From: Variovorax sp. RA8
Lineage (GTDB): Bacteria > Pseudomonadota > Gammaproteobacteria > Burkholderiales > Burkholderiaceae_C
Reading direction: 5' to 3'
Length of the DNA stretch: 64,000 bases
Assembly (NCBI RefSeq): GCF_901827175.1
Contig: NZ_LR594662.1
Location: forward strand, 5,828,001-5,892,000
How positions within the stretch are numbered: position 1 is the stretch's first letter; each line of letters opens with the position of its first letter. The translations under genes and the position numbers were made by a program. The notes under the pieces are model-generated. The model was not told where the DNA came from. It did no database searches and saw only the letters and a program-made list of their open reading frames with translations. Positions 16,047 through 25,286 of this stretch are shown here, one piece after another.

Positions 16047-17678
16047 CTAGTCATCGACACAGGCGTCCTCTTGCTCCACCAGGCACTGCGGCAGATCCGC
16101 CCCCACCGCCGCGCCGCGCGTGCGGATCGACGAGCTCGCCGCCGCCGCCACCGCAAGCCCGCGCGGCAGCAGGATCCACAGCTGCCCCCGCTCCTTCATG
16201 CGCCGCGCCTGAGCCGCAGCCTGCTGGCCGTTGCCGAAGAAGTAGTCGGCCCGCACCGCGCCGCGGATCGCGCCGCCGGTGTCCTGCGCGATGGTGAGCC
16301 GCTGCATCGGCGCGCCGCCGTCCGGTGTGCGCGTGGAGACGAAGACGGGGAAGCCCAGCGGCGTGCTGCGCGGATCGACCGCGATCGAGCGCCCGGCCGA
16401 CAGCGGCACGCCGAAGGCGCCGACCGGCCCGCCGGTGCCGCCGCCTGCTTCCTTGAAGAAGACGTAGCTCGGGTCCTTGATGCCCGAGCCGATCACCGGG
16501 CCGGCGGAGCGCCGCCCCGGCACCACCACCGCGCCGCTGGACGCCGGCAGCGCCAAGGTGAAGCCGCGTGTGCGAATGGCGGGCGTGTCCTCCACCTCGT
16601 CGTCGCCGTCGTCCAGCTCGAGTTCGAGCGACAGGCCGCGCGTCTTCACCCGGCTGAGGGCCTTGCCCGATTTCGACTGCGCGAGCGTGGGCCGGAAGGG
16701 CTGGCCGTTCTGCTCGGCATAGGCGACGCGGATGATCTCGCCGCTGGGCAGGCGGATGCGGCCCGAGCCCTGGATCTGCATTTCGTAGAGGGCGGTGGCG
16801 CTGCTCACGAAGGCCAGCACGCGGGCGTTGGGCGCGCCCTTGGTCTCGATCTCCTCGCGGGTGTAGTAGGGCAGCAGGCTGCGGCCCTCGATGCGCAGGC
16901 GCACCTTGCGGTCCAGCGTGTCGCGCGTGATGCCCGAGAGGTCGAGCGCGTAGAGGCCCGGCGCGCCCATGTCGCGCGTGGAGAGGCCCTGCTGCACCAC
17001 CACGCTGCGGCCTTGCACGCGCGCGGCCACCGTGCCGCTGCCGCGCGGCAGCTTGCGCGCGTCGGCGAACAGCATGTCCTCGGGTTGGCCGTAGACGGGG
17101 TAGATGTGCGGCGGCGCGTAGTTGCGGCTGCCCGCGATCTCGGGCTCGAAGTAGCCGGTGACCACGCCGTCCGGCCGGCGGTCGTCGTCGCGGATCTGGT
17201 AGGCCGAGAACTCGCGCTCGAAGAAGCCGCGGATGGCCGGGTTGCTCTTCGCGTCCACCGCCAGCGCGCGCTGGCAGACCTGCCGCCACTCGGCACCGCG
17301 GCCGGTCAGCACCTTGCAGCTGCCGAGGAAGGCCGGCCAGGTCTCGGAGAAGTCGTCGCGGCCCCAGCCCGGCAGGGCCTCGTAGGTCACGGCGGTGTAG
17401 GTCGCGAGCTGGGTGGAGAAGCTGCGCGCCTGGCCGGCCACGCTGGCGTTGGCGCTGGACGGGCGCGACGCCACAGGCTCCGGCGCGGCGGGCGCGAGCG
17501 CCGATGCCGGCGCGGCCGCCGCCGGCGCAATGGGCGCAGTCGGTACGGTCGACGCGGCCGACGCAGCGTTGGGTGCCGGCATCGTGGCGCAGCCAGCGAG
17601 CAGGGTCGAGACGGCCGCGGCGATGACCAGGCGCAGGGTCGCGAGAGGCTTCGGGACGAGAGGCTGGGTGCTGTTCAT
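16047..17678 (-). CDS. mltA: membrane-bound lytic murein transglycosylase A (MltA) lipoprotein
   Basis: This 543-residue protein starts at 17678 (AGGAGAT upstream) with a lipoprotein signal ending in the lipobox LLAGC at about residues 34-38. The MltA domain follows (FLGSCKVLTGRGAEWRQVCQ, GVVTGYFEPEIAGSRNYAPP, QIQGSGRIRLPSGE), and a C-terminal 3D domain carries the conserved Asp motif DTGGAIRG with D at about 466, then VRADYFFG. It cleaves the glycan strand to give 1,6-anhydromuramyl ends, acting from the inner face of the outer membrane. An acidic insertion (LELELDDGDDEVED) interrupts the MltA domain. It lies among T6SS genes, so a role in opening peptidoglycan for the TssM/TssL complex is a reasonable inference. 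Other systems use MltE-type enzymes. Confidence 0.93.
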   Translation of the reverse strand: MNSTQPLVPKPLATLRLVIAAAVSTLLAGCATMPAPNAASAASTVPTAPIAPAAAAPASALAPAAPEPVASRPSSANASVAGQARSFSTQLATYTAVTYEALPGWGRDDFSETWPAFLGSCKVLTGRGAEWRQVCQRALAVDAKSNPAIRGFFEREFSAYQIRDDDRRPDGVVTGYFEPEIAGSRNYAPPHIYPVYGQPEDMLFADARKLPRGSGTVAARVQGRSVVVQQGLSTRDMGAPGLYALDLSGITRDTLDRKVRLRIEGRSLLPYYTREEIETKGAPNARVLAFVSSATALYEMQIQGSGRIRLPSGEIIRVAYAEQNGQPFRPTLAQSKSGKALSRVKTRGLSLELELDDGDDEVEDTPAIRTRGFTLALPASSGAVVVPGRRSAGPVIGSGIKDPSYVFFKEAGGGTGGPVGAFGVPLSAGRSIAVDPRSTPLGFPVFVSTRTPDGGAPMQRLTIAQDTGGAIRGAVRADYFFGNGQQAAAQARRMKERGQLWILLPRGLAVAAAASSSIRTRGAAVGADLPQCLVEQEDACVDD

Positions 17679-17733
17679 GCGAAATCTCCTGGTCTGGAGG
17701 GAGGGGTGCGAGTGCCCGCCGCCTTGAAGACGA

Positions 17734-19593
17734 TTACTTCTCCGTGATCTTGAAAAAAGCCGTGCCGTAGGCGTCGTTGCACGGCGTGCCTGGGGCACAT
17801 ACCGGCTTGCCCAGCAGCGGTGGGGGGCCGCTGCCGCGTGCGGCCTCCAGCGCAGCCAGTACCGGCAGCGGGAATTGCGGGAACACGCCCTCGCTCTGGA
17901 TGCCCGAGCCGCTGAAGTCGCGCTCCTGCGCACTGACCAGCACTGCGAACTGGTTGACGCCGGCCGGTCCGCCCGCGTCCATCGGCCAGGAGGCGCGCGG
18001 CAACGCGAAGCTCTGGCCGGCGGCGATCTTGTTGTGCTTGTCGAGCAGGTTGGGGAACAGCAGGAACAGCTCGCCGCTGCTGGACAGCAGGTAGACGTAG
18101 ACGTAGCCCTCGCGCTTGCTGCGCAGCTCGAAGCCCAGCTTGTCCTTGCCGATGGCGACCTCGCTCTTGCGCGGGCTCGCCGTCACCTCGAAGCCGGGCG
18201 CGGCGCCCTCGGCCAGCGACTGCAACGACTCGGCCGGCGTGCGCGGCTGGACGGCCTGCGGTGGCGGTGGCGGCGCGGGCGCCTGCGCGACCTCGGCGGG
18301 CGGCGATGGCGCGGCGACGATGGGCGGCTTGCCGTCGTCGACGCCGACGGCGCGGCCTTGCCACCACCACCATCCACCGGCCGCGGCCAGCACGGCCACC
18401 GCGGCCACGCCGGCGAGGGCCGCGCCCTTGCCCTTGGCGGGTGCCGCGGGCGCAGGAGGCGGCGGCATGCGCGCCCCTGCCGATGTGAGCGAAGGCCCGG
18501 GTGGCGGCCGGATCAGCGTCGCGCCACCGTCCAGGCCCAGCGCCTCGCGCAGCGCCGCCATGGACTGCGGCCGCGACTCGGGCCGCACGCCCAGGCCGGC
18601 GTCGATGGCGGCGAGCAGCCGGGCGCCGTAGCGTTCGCGCAGCGCCTCGTTGCCCGAGAGCGGCACGTAGCTGTCGGCCAGCAGCCGCGCCACCGAGGGC
18701 GGCGGCGCGCGCCCGCTCACGGCGACGTGCATCACGGCCGCGAGTGCGTAGACATCGGTCCAGGCGCCTTGCGTCATGTCGGGCATCTCGGCGTACTGCT
18801 CGATGGGCGCGTAGCCGGGCTTGAGGATGACGGTGATGGCCTGCGTCTTGTCGGTGATCACGCGCCGCGCGGCGCCAAAGTCCAGCACCACCGGCCGGCC
18901 CGAGTTCTCGAGCAGGAGGATGTTGTCCGGCGCGATGTCGCGGTGGTAGCAGTGGGCCGCATGCATCACCGACAGCGCCTGCGTCACGCCGTCCATGATG
19001 TGCAGCAGCCAGCCCTCGTCGGCGCCGCCCGGCATCGCGTGCAGGGCCTGGCGCAGGGTGTCGCCGCGGTAGAAGGGCATCACCATGTAGGCGGTGCCGC
19101 GTTCCTGCCAGAAGCGGTAGACCTTGAGCAGCGAGGGATGGTCGAACTGGGCCAGCAGGCGCGCCTCGTTGATGAAGCTGCGCATGCCGAGCTCGAAGGT
19201 CTCGCGGTGCCGCTCCGACAATGGCGCGACGGTGCCGTCGCCCTGGCGGGTGGACAGCGAGCTGGGCAGGTACTCCTTGATCGCGACCACGCGTTCCAGC
19301 GTGGGGTCCCACGCCTCGTAGACCACGCCGAAGCCGCCCTGGCCGACGACGCGCGTGACCTCGAATTCGGCGAGGTGGCTGCCGATGGGGAGCAGGCCGG
19401 CCTGGTCGTTGGCGCTAGACGATGTGCGCGAGGTCGGTGCCACGGTGGGTGCCTGGGTGGACAGGAGCGTCGGGCCGGCACCGGTGATGACGGTGGCGCC
19501 TTCGTCCTGCATCGGGCGGTTGGTGATGACCTGGGTGGGGTCGTCGGCGCCGTTCGGTGGCAGGGTCCGCGGGTTGGGGTTCGGCTCGGTCAT
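17734..19593 (-). CDS. PpkA-like Ser/Thr protein kinase with DUF4384 C-terminus
   Basis: This 619-residue kinase starts at 19593, with GAAGAGG 8 nt upstream. Residues about 1-75 are a Thr-rich disordered tail with TQ and TxxT motifs (DDPTQVITNRP, GATVITGAGPTLL). The Hanks-type kinase follows: glycine loop GQGGFGVVYEAW, VAIKEYLP, catalytic YHRDIAPDN with Asp219, and VLDFGAARR. After an Ala-rich linker comes a single transmembrane helix (AALAGVAAVAVLAAAGGWWWW) and a periplasmic DUF4384-like domain (GYVYVYLLSSSGELFLLFPN). T6SS kinases of the PpkA type phosphorylate Fha or TssL to trigger assembly. Neither an fha gene nor a pppA phosphatase gene is in the window. Adjacent tagF is the usual post-translational repressor. 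Confidence 0.93.
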   Translation of the reverse strand: MTEPNPNPRTLPPNGADDPTQVITNRPMQDEGATVITGAGPTLLSTQAPTVAPTSRTSSSANDQAGLLPIGSHLAEFEVTRVVGQGGFGVVYEAWDPTLERVVAIKEYLPSSLSTRQGDGTVAPLSERHRETFELGMRSFINEARLLAQFDHPSLLKVYRFWQERGTAYMVMPFYRGDTLRQALHAMPGGADEGWLLHIMDGVTQALSVMHAAHCYHRDIAPDNILLLENSGRPVVLDFGAARRVITDKTQAITVILKPGYAPIEQYAEMPDMTQGAWTDVYALAAVMHVAVSGRAPPPSVARLLADSYVPLSGNEALRERYGARLLAAIDAGLGVRPESRPQSMAALREALGLDGGATLIRPPPGPSLTSAGARMPPPPAPAAPAKGKGAALAGVAAVAVLAAAGGWWWWQGRAVGVDDGKPPIVAAPSPPAEVAQAPAPPPPPQAVQPRTPAESLQSLAEGAAPGFEVTASPRKSEVAIGKDKLGFELRSKREGYVYVYLLSSSGELFLLFPNLLDKHNKIAAGQSFALPRASWPMDAGGPAGVNQFAVLVSAQERDFSGSGIQSEGVFPQFPLPVLAALEAARGSGPPPLLGKPVCAPGTPCNDAYGTAFFKITEK

Positions 19594-19637
19594 GGGGCAA
19601 CCTCTTCCGGGGCTCTTTCGGACCTTGCGCTCGTTCC

Positions 19638-19674
19638 GAGGCAGGAGCCGGGGCGAATTCCCGGCTCCTGCCTC
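19638..19674. repeat. perfect 15-bp stem hairpin, solo copy of the repeat-element end
   Basis: GAGGCAGGAGCCGGG (19638-19652), a 7-nt loop and its exact complement (19660-19674) lie between tagF and the kinase gene. The stem is nearly identical to the outer part of the 15291-15993 element (GAGGCAGGAGCCGGGAATTC), and a similar CCAACTGCAA tail follows. It could act as a weak attenuator inside the operon. No T-run follows it on the minus strand, so it is not a classical terminator. Confidence 0.8.
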
Positions 19675-19714
19675 ACGCCAACTGCAAGGCAAAAATCAGG
19701 CGACCGGACTGCGC

Positions 19715-20356
19715 TCATGACCCCGCCTCCTGCCGCACCCCCGTCTCCCCCCCAATCCCGAACAGCGCCGCGAACTGCTCGTCCTGCGGCAACCCCTGGC
19801 TCGTCATGCCCAGCCCCCGTTCGCCCCCCGGATCGGTGAACCACAGCGAGTGCCCCACCTCCGGCAGCGCCAGCGGCGAGCGCTCTCCCGCCGCGACCTC
19901 GGCCCCGTAGCCGGCGAACAGCTCTTCAAGACGCGCATCGAAACGCAGCGCATCGAGATCGTGCTCCAGCCCCTCGAGCGCAGCCTGCGCGGCCAGGGTC
20001 CACCAGCGCTGTGTGCGCGCCAGCACCTCCCCCTCCAGCGCGGTGCGCGAGGACACCAGCTCGGCCGTCAGCGTCAACGGGAAGTAGCGTCCGACGCCGT
20101 CGACCGAAGGCATCAGCACGCCGAGCCAGCTGGAGGCGTCGATCACGCCCTCGCCCAGCACGAAGCACCACAGCGGCGCCTTGAGGTAGCGCTCGGTCCA
20201 GTCGGGGTGCCACGCGCGCAGCCTGGCGAAGCCGTTCTGCAGCCAGCGGTCCCACGCATCGCGGAACACGATGGGCATGCGGCGCTGGGCGAAGTCGCCC
20301 ATGCCGGGCAGCTTGCCGAACCAGCCCGGCGCGGCCGTCGAGCCCTCGTCTTGCAT
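19715..20356 (-). CDS. tagF: T6SS-associated protein TagF (ImpM family)
   Basis: The 213-residue product shows the TagF opening (GWFGKLPGMGDFAQRRMP), then WDRWLQNGFARLR and PLWCFVLGEG, and a SLWFTDPGG segment near the C-terminus. TagF proteins hold T6SS assembly in check after translation and act in the same circuit as PpkA and PppA. In Agrobacterium a TagF-PppA fusion binds Fha. The ATG at 20356 overlaps the last base of the tssM stop (TGATG), indicating coupled translation. The pairing with the kinase gene immediately downstream is consistent with a threonine-phosphorylation control pathway. Confidence 0.93.
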   Translation of the reverse strand: MQDEGSTAAPGWFGKLPGMGDFAQRRMPIVFRDAWDRWLQNGFARLRAWHPDWTERYLKAPLWCFVLGEGVIDASSWLGVLMPSVDGVGRYFPLTLTAELVSSRTALEGEVLARTQRWWTLAAQAALEGLEHDLDALRFDARLEELFAGYGAEVAAGERSPLALPEVGHSLWFTDPGGERGLGMTSQGLPQDEQFAALFGIGGETGVRQEAGS

Positions 20357-23300
20357 CACAGGCCCTCCGGACAAGCGAACTCGCGCAACTCGCGCAAGCG
20401 GATCGGATGCTGCACGCTGTTGGTCGTGACCTCGAATCGGGTCTTGCGCGCGCCCACCTGGAAGGTGATGAAGAACTTCTCCGGCGCGTCGCCGGCCTCC
20501 AGCTGCCCATCGTCGAGCACGCGGAACAGCGCCCACGGTCCATCGACCGCCATGCCCGACGGCCCGCTGGCCGACGGCGGGGCGACCTGCACCCGCACCT
20601 GGTTGCTGCCCTTGGGCCCGGGCCACTGCACGGCCATCGGCACCACCGGGCCGTGCGCGTACTTCACCAGCTGGCCATCGACGTCGAGGATGAACTGGGT
20701 GATGCCGGCGTCCATCTCCACCGGCTTGAAGTCCAGCCGCATCGCCGGCGTGCGACCGGCGGCGCGGAAGAAGATTTCCTTGATGCGCGCGGCGCGCTCG
20801 AACTGCGCGATGGCCTGCGCCGTGATGGCGCCCTGCTCCGCCACCGGCCTGTAGCGCCACGGCCGGGTGCTGGTGTCGACCAGCGCGGCCAGGCGCTTCT
20901 GGAAGAACTCGTCCATCAGCCCGCCGGGGCCGAACATCTGGCCGAAGTCCTCGGGCAGCACGTCGCGCTTGCTGGCGAGCACGAAGGGGTAGCGCCCGGC
21001 AATCGCGCGGTTGCAGAACTCGGTGACCGGCCGCAGGTCCAGGCTCAGGCTGCCGCGCTCGGCCAGGCGGGCCTGGGTGGCGCCGGACTGGCTCAGGTTC
21101 TCGACCATCGAGCGCACCGGCTCGGGCAGCCGGCCGGCATCGGACTTGAGCTTGCCCGCGACGTCGCCGGGCGGCGGCGAGGTGCGGCTCTTGACCGCGG
21201 TGTCGACCGCCGTGAGGTAGACGTAGACCTCGTTGAAGAGCTTGAGCGCGTCGTCGATGGGCGCGGGGCCACCGGGCGTGGGCGAGGTGACCATGCGGCG
21301 CAGCGGCTCGAAGCGATCATCCACGATGCTCTCGATGCGCTTGCCCGTGGCCACCGGCTTGTTGGGATCGCCGCCGAACAGCTCCTCCAGGCCCTTGCGG
21401 GTGTTGCGCACGGTCTCGCTGGCCTTGGTGACGACATCCCTGCCCTGCTGCTCGGCCGGCGTCAGCGTGGTCTCCTTGACCACTGCGCGCAGGAAGCTTG
21501 CGAGCGGCGAGCCGACGCCCGAGAGGATGCGTGCGCTCTCGATGTTCTTCTCGAGCCCGGTGGCGCGCACGAGGCGCACATCGGCCAGCAGGGCCTCCCA
21601 CACCTTCACGTATTCCTCGAGGTAGAGCCGGCGCACGCGGTCGGTCAGCGCGCCCAGCGCGGCGGCGTCGCGCAGCCGGTCGGCCGCAGCACGCTCCTGG
21701 CCGAGCACCCACGGGTCCTCGCTGGCCAGCAGGCCGGTGACCACCGTCACCTCGTTCTGGAATCGCTTGTGGTAGCCGTCGTAGGTGAACATGCCCGGCA
21801 CACCGTCGGCGAGCGGCTTGCCGCTGGCACGCTCGAAGACCAGCGGGCCGGCGGGACCGGCAGCCGCGGCGACGCTGAAGGGCGGGATGTCCTTGCCCAG
21901 GCGCTGGCGCTTGAGGCGGCTGAAGACGCGCTGCTCCAGCGGGTAGCTGGCGAGCACGGCGCGCACGTTGCGCACCAGGGCCTCGTCCATCTTGAGCGGC
22001 GAGCGCGGCGGGCCCTGCGCGATGAGCACGTCGAGCTGGTCCTCCAGCAGCTTGCGCTGGTCCTCGGGGATGCCGCGGTCCAGGTTGCGCGCCCAGTCGA
22101 GCGTGATCCAGGCCTTCAGTGCTTCGGCGTCGAAGCGCTCGGGCTGGTGCAGCATCAGGTAGGTCTTGAGCGCCTCGTAGCTGAACTCGAGGTTGTCCTT
22201 CTGCGCGGTGCGCAGCTGGTCCTCGATGCGCTTGGCCAGTTGCGGCAGGAAGACCTCGTTGAGCGCGCGCTGATGCGCCAGCATGGCGGCGGCGTCGAGC
22301 TTGCCGCCCTGGTAGAGGCCCAGGGTCATCGACAACGGCTCGTCGCCCTCGCGGTTCTCGGGCACCTTCCAGATGTTGCGCAGGCCCTGCAGCACGGGCG
22401 CGACCTCGACCAGGTTCGACACGCGCGCCGGCAGCGCGGCGAGCTGCTGGCGCGCGGGCGCGATGCGCGCATCGACCGCCTCCAGGTACTCGAGGTTGCG
22501 CCAGCCGCTCCAGCCCCAGCCCGCCAGCAGGGCGAGCGTGACCCCCGCCATCGCCGCCAGCCCGGCCACGCGCAGCGCATGGCGGCGGCGCTCCAGCTTG
22601 ACGTCGGCGCCGGCCAGGCGCTGTTCGGGGAAGACCACGTCGCGCAGCAGCGAGGTGAGGAAGTAGCTGCGCCCGCTGCTCTTCTGCGGCGGCAGCATCG
22701 CGCGCTCCAGCCCGAAGCTGCGCGAGAGCGCGCCCATCACGCGGTCGATCGGGCTGCCCTCCTGCGTGCCGCTGGTGAAGTAGACGCCGCGCACCCAGGG
22801 CGGCTGGGTGAAGCGCGAGCCGGTGAAGACCTGGTCGAGCAGGTCCGCGAGCAGCGGCTCGACGGAACCGAACTGGGCCGGGAAGCCGAAGATCGCGGCG
22901 CGCCGCGTGCCCTCGGTCTCGCGCTGCATGCGCTGGATCAGCGCATCGTTGACGCGCCCGTGCAGCAGGCCGAACTCGCGATGGAAGGCAGCGGCGAGTC
23001 CCTTCTCGTCGACCACCGCGCCCTCCTGCGCCGGCAGCGTGAAGCCGAAGACCTGCGCGCGCTGCTCCTTGCCGAGGTCGGCGAAGTACTCGGCGAAGCC
23101 GTAGAGCAGGTCGCTCTTGGTGACCAGCACATACACCGGCAGGCGCGTGGCGAGCTTGGCGTCGAGCTCCAGCAGGCGCGCGCGGATCGAGGCCGCGAGC
23201 GTGCTGCGCGCCTCCGCGTTCTGCGACAGCAGGTCCTGCACGCTGACGGTGAGGAACACGCCGTTGAGCGGACGCCGCGGGCGCACCTTCTTCAGCAGGC

Positions 23301-23964
23301 CGAGGAAGCTCTCCCATGCGCCCTTGTCCTCGGCCTGGTGGCTGTCCTGGGTGGTGTAGCGCCCGGCGGTGTCGATCAGCACCGCGTCGTCGGTGAACCA
23401 CCAGTCGCAGTTGCGCGTGCCGCCGATGCCGCGGATCGCGCCGGGGCCGAACTTCTCGGCCAACGGGAAGGACAGGCCCGAGTTGACCAGCGCCGTGGTC
23501 TTGCCCGCGCCGGGCGCGCCGATGAAGACGTACCAGGGCAGGTCGTAGAGATAGCTGCCGCCCGAGAGCGAGAGCCAATCGCGCCAACCCGGCTTGCGGC
23601 CGGCGGCGTGCAGGCGCATCTTCTTGAGCGTGGCGACGGCTTCGGTGAAGCGCGCGTCCAGCACCTGGCGCTCGCCGCCGTCGTCGCCCGTGGCGGCGGT
23701 TGGCGCGGCCGGTGCCTTCATCAGCCCGTCGGTGAGGTGCTGGCTGGCCTTGCGCACGCGCCAGCGGCGCCAGGCGGCGCGCAGCAACACCAGCAGCACG
23801 ATCGCGCCGACCAGCACGGCGCGCGCGAGCTCGCTTTCCAGCGGAGCCAGCTCGCCGATGCGCACCAGCGGGCCGATCCACCAGACCAGCAACGCGACGA
23901 CGATGAGCGCCAGCAGCGCCAGCAGCACGGGATGGAAGAGCCATCCGAAGAGCTTCTTGATCAT
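20356..23964 (-). CDS. tssM: T6SS membrane complex protein TssM (IcmF)
   Basis: TssM is the inner-membrane subunit whose periplasmic part spans toward the outer membrane. This 1202-residue protein has two N-terminal transmembrane helices (HPVLLALLALIVVALLVWWI and ARAVLVGAIVLLVLL), a cytoplasmic NTPase-like domain with Walker A GAPGAGKTTAL at about residues 147-157, a third membrane helix (AAMAGVTLALLAGWGW) near 470, and a long periplasmic domain ending in the conserved IcmF C-terminal region. The start at 23964 overlaps the tssL stop by 4 bp. A longer in-frame extension to 25422 reads tssL out of frame and is not coding. No tssJ lipoprotein gene, the usual outer-membrane partner, is nearby. 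Confidence 0.96.
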   Translation of the reverse strand: MIKKLFGWLFHPVLLALLALIVVALLVWWIGPLVRIGELAPLESELARAVLVGAIVLLVLLRAAWRRWRVRKASQHLTDGLMKAPAAPTAATGDDGGERQVLDARFTEAVATLKKMRLHAAGRKPGWRDWLSLSGGSYLYDLPWYVFIGAPGAGKTTALVNSGLSFPLAEKFGPGAIRGIGGTRNCDWWFTDDAVLIDTAGRYTTQDSHQAEDKGAWESFLGLLKKVRPRRPLNGVFLTVSVQDLLSQNAEARSTLAASIRARLLELDAKLATRLPVYVLVTKSDLLYGFAEYFADLGKEQRAQVFGFTLPAQEGAVVDEKGLAAAFHREFGLLHGRVNDALIQRMQRETEGTRRAAIFGFPAQFGSVEPLLADLLDQVFTGSRFTQPPWVRGVYFTSGTQEGSPIDRVMGALSRSFGLERAMLPPQKSSGRSYFLTSLLRDVVFPEQRLAGADVKLERRRHALRVAGLAAMAGVTLALLAGWGWSGWRNLEYLEAVDARIAPARQQLAALPARVSNLVEVAPVLQGLRNIWKVPENREGDEPLSMTLGLYQGGKLDAAAMLAHQRALNEVFLPQLAKRIEDQLRTAQKDNLEFSYEALKTYLMLHQPERFDAEALKAWITLDWARNLDRGIPEDQRKLLEDQLDVLIAQGPPRSPLKMDEALVRNVRAVLASYPLEQRVFSRLKRQRLGKDIPPFSVAAAAGPAGPLVFERASGKPLADGVPGMFTYDGYHKRFQNEVTVVTGLLASEDPWVLGQERAAADRLRDAAALGALTDRVRRLYLEEYVKVWEALLADVRLVRATGLEKNIESARILSGVGSPLASFLRAVVKETTLTPAEQQGRDVVTKASETVRNTRKGLEELFGGDPNKPVATGKRIESIVDDRFEPLRRMVTSPTPGGPAPIDDALKLFNEVYVYLTAVDTAVKSRTSPPPGDVAGKLKSDAGRLPEPVRSMVENLSQSGATQARLAERGSLSLDLRPVTEFCNRAIAGRYPFVLASKRDVLPEDFGQMFGPGGLMDEFFQKRLAALVDTSTRPWRYRPVAEQGAITAQAIAQFERAARIKEIFFRAAGRTPAMRLDFKPVEMDAGITQFILDVDGQLVKYAHGPVVPMAVQWPGPKGSNQVRVQVAPPSASGPSGMAVDGPWALFRVLDDGQLEAGDAPEKFFITFQVGARKTRFEVTTNSVQHPIRLRELREFACPEGL

Positions 23965-25286
23965 CGCTTGGACTCCGACAGCTCGGCGGCCACACGCTCG
24001 GACGGGGAGAGCAGAACGATCTCGACGCGCCGATTGCGCGCGCGGTTTGCGGGCGTGTCGTTGGCCGCGACGGGCTCGGCATCGGCCCTGCCGTCGGCGC
24101 GCATGCGGGCGGGCTCGACCAGCGTGGAGAGTGCGCCCTTCACCGCTTCGGCGCGCGCGGCCGAGAGGTGCCAGTTGGAGGGATAGCGCATCGAGCGGAT
24201 CGGCTGGTTGTCGGAATGGCCGGTGATCAGCACCTCGCCCTTGACCTCGGCCAGCGCCTGGCCGATGCGGTGCAGCACGGGCAGCGACTGCGACATGGGG
24301 TCGGCGCTGCCCGAGCCGAAGAAGCTGTCGCCGCGCAGCCGCACGGTGCTGCGATCGGCTTCGTCGGTGACCGTGACCAGGCCCTGCCTGATCTCCGCCT
24401 CGAGGAACTTCGCGAGCCGCGGCGACTTGGCCAGGATGGCCGGCGGCGCGATCTGCACGTTGGGCACGCGCAGGCCGGAGACGGCCGCATAGGTGGCGTC
24501 GGAGCGCTGGTTGAGCGCCAGCCGGAAGCCGAACCAGGCCAGCGCGAGCAGCAGCGCGAAGCCGGCCGCGAACACCCACATCGGCAGCGACTCGCGCAGC
24601 CGCACGGTGCCGGCGCCCTGCCCGCGCCAGTGCGGCGAGAGCTCGGCCTCGACCGGCGGGCGCTCCTTGGCGATCAACTCGGCCAGGCGCTGGCGCACGC
24701 TGTCGAGTTGGGCGCGGCCGTTCTCCACCACGCGGTAGCGGCCCTCGAAGCCCAGCGCCAGCACGCTGTAGATCAGCTCCAGCAGGTGGCGGTGGGTGGG
24801 CACGTCCTGCGCGAGCCGGGCCAGCAGCTGGAACACCTTCTCGCCGCCCCAGGTCTCGTTGTGGAACTGCACCAGCAGGCTCTGCTTGTTCCAGCCGGCC
24901 TGTGCGCCCCACGGGGTGTTGGCCACCGCCTCGTCGAGCGCGGTGCACAACACGTAGCGCGCCGCCATCACAGAGTCGTTGGAGACGCCGGCGCGCCGCA
25001 CGGCGGCATCGAACTGGTTGACGGCGTCGGCGGCCGAGGCGCGCAGTGCCGGCACGTTGGGCGCGTGGACCATGTTGCGCAGCTGGCCCATCAGCACCAG
25101 CAGCTTGCCGGCCGCCGAGACCACCGGATTGAGCAGGCCCAGCTCGCCGAGCTCGGCCGGCAGCGGTTCGGCGCTGCCCATGGAGGCAGGCGGCGGCAGC
25201 GGCGCCGCACCGCCCGGCGCACGCGGCTTCGGCTTGATGACCGTGCGCTCCGACTCGAAAGCGGCGAAGGGGTCGGGGGTCGTCAT
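23961..25286 (-). CDS. tssL: T6SS membrane complex protein TssL (DotU) with OmpA-like peptidoglycan-binding domain
   Basis: This 441-residue 'specialised' TssL has a Pro-rich N-terminus, the cytoplasmic DotU domain (about 50-240, with ALDEAVANTPWG and FHNETWGGEKVFQLLARL), one transmembrane helix (LPMWVFAAGFALLLALAWFG) and a C-terminal OmpA/MotB domain containing ITGHSDNQPIRSMRYPSNW and NRARNRRVEIVLL. The OmpA domain anchors the complex to peptidoglycan directly, as in systems that lack a separate TagL. It overlaps tssK upstream and tssM downstream by ATGA at both ends, so the three form one translationally coupled unit. Confidence 0.96.
   Translation of the reverse strand: MTTPDPFAAFESERTVIKPKPRAPGGAAPLPPPASMGSAEPLPAELGELGLLNPVVSAAGKLLVLMGQLRNMVHAPNVPALRASAADAVNQFDAAVRRAGVSNDSVMAARYVLCTALDEAVANTPWGAQAGWNKQSLLVQFHNETWGGEKVFQLLARLAQDVPTHRHLLELIYSVLALGFEGRYRVVENGRAQLDSVRQRLAELIAKERPPVEAELSPHWRGQGAGTVRLRESLPMWVFAAGFALLLALAWFGFRLALNQRSDATYAAVSGLRVPNVQIAPPAILAKSPRLAKFLEAEIRQGLVTVTDEADRSTVRLRGDSFFGSGSADPMSQSLPVLHRIGQALAEVKGEVLITGHSDNQPIRSMRYPSNWHLSAARAEAVKGALSTLVEPARMRADGRADAEPVAANDTPANRARNRRVEIVLLSPSERVAAELSESKR

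Noticed and set aside
15248..16156. 302-codon minus-strand frame with a His-rich (HKHEHEH) stretch
   Set aside because: It runs through both arms of the palindrome and the hexamer array, lacks a ribosome-binding site, and mirrors a similar plus-strand frame produced by the inverted repeat.
17679..17933. N-terminal extension of mltA by 85 codons
   Set aside because: The extension is Arg-rich and precedes a textbook lipoprotein signal with its own AGGAG at 17678.
20407..24186. 1259-codon plus-strand frame opposite tssM
   Set aside because: Antisense shadow of tssM; composition is skewed and no domain is visible.
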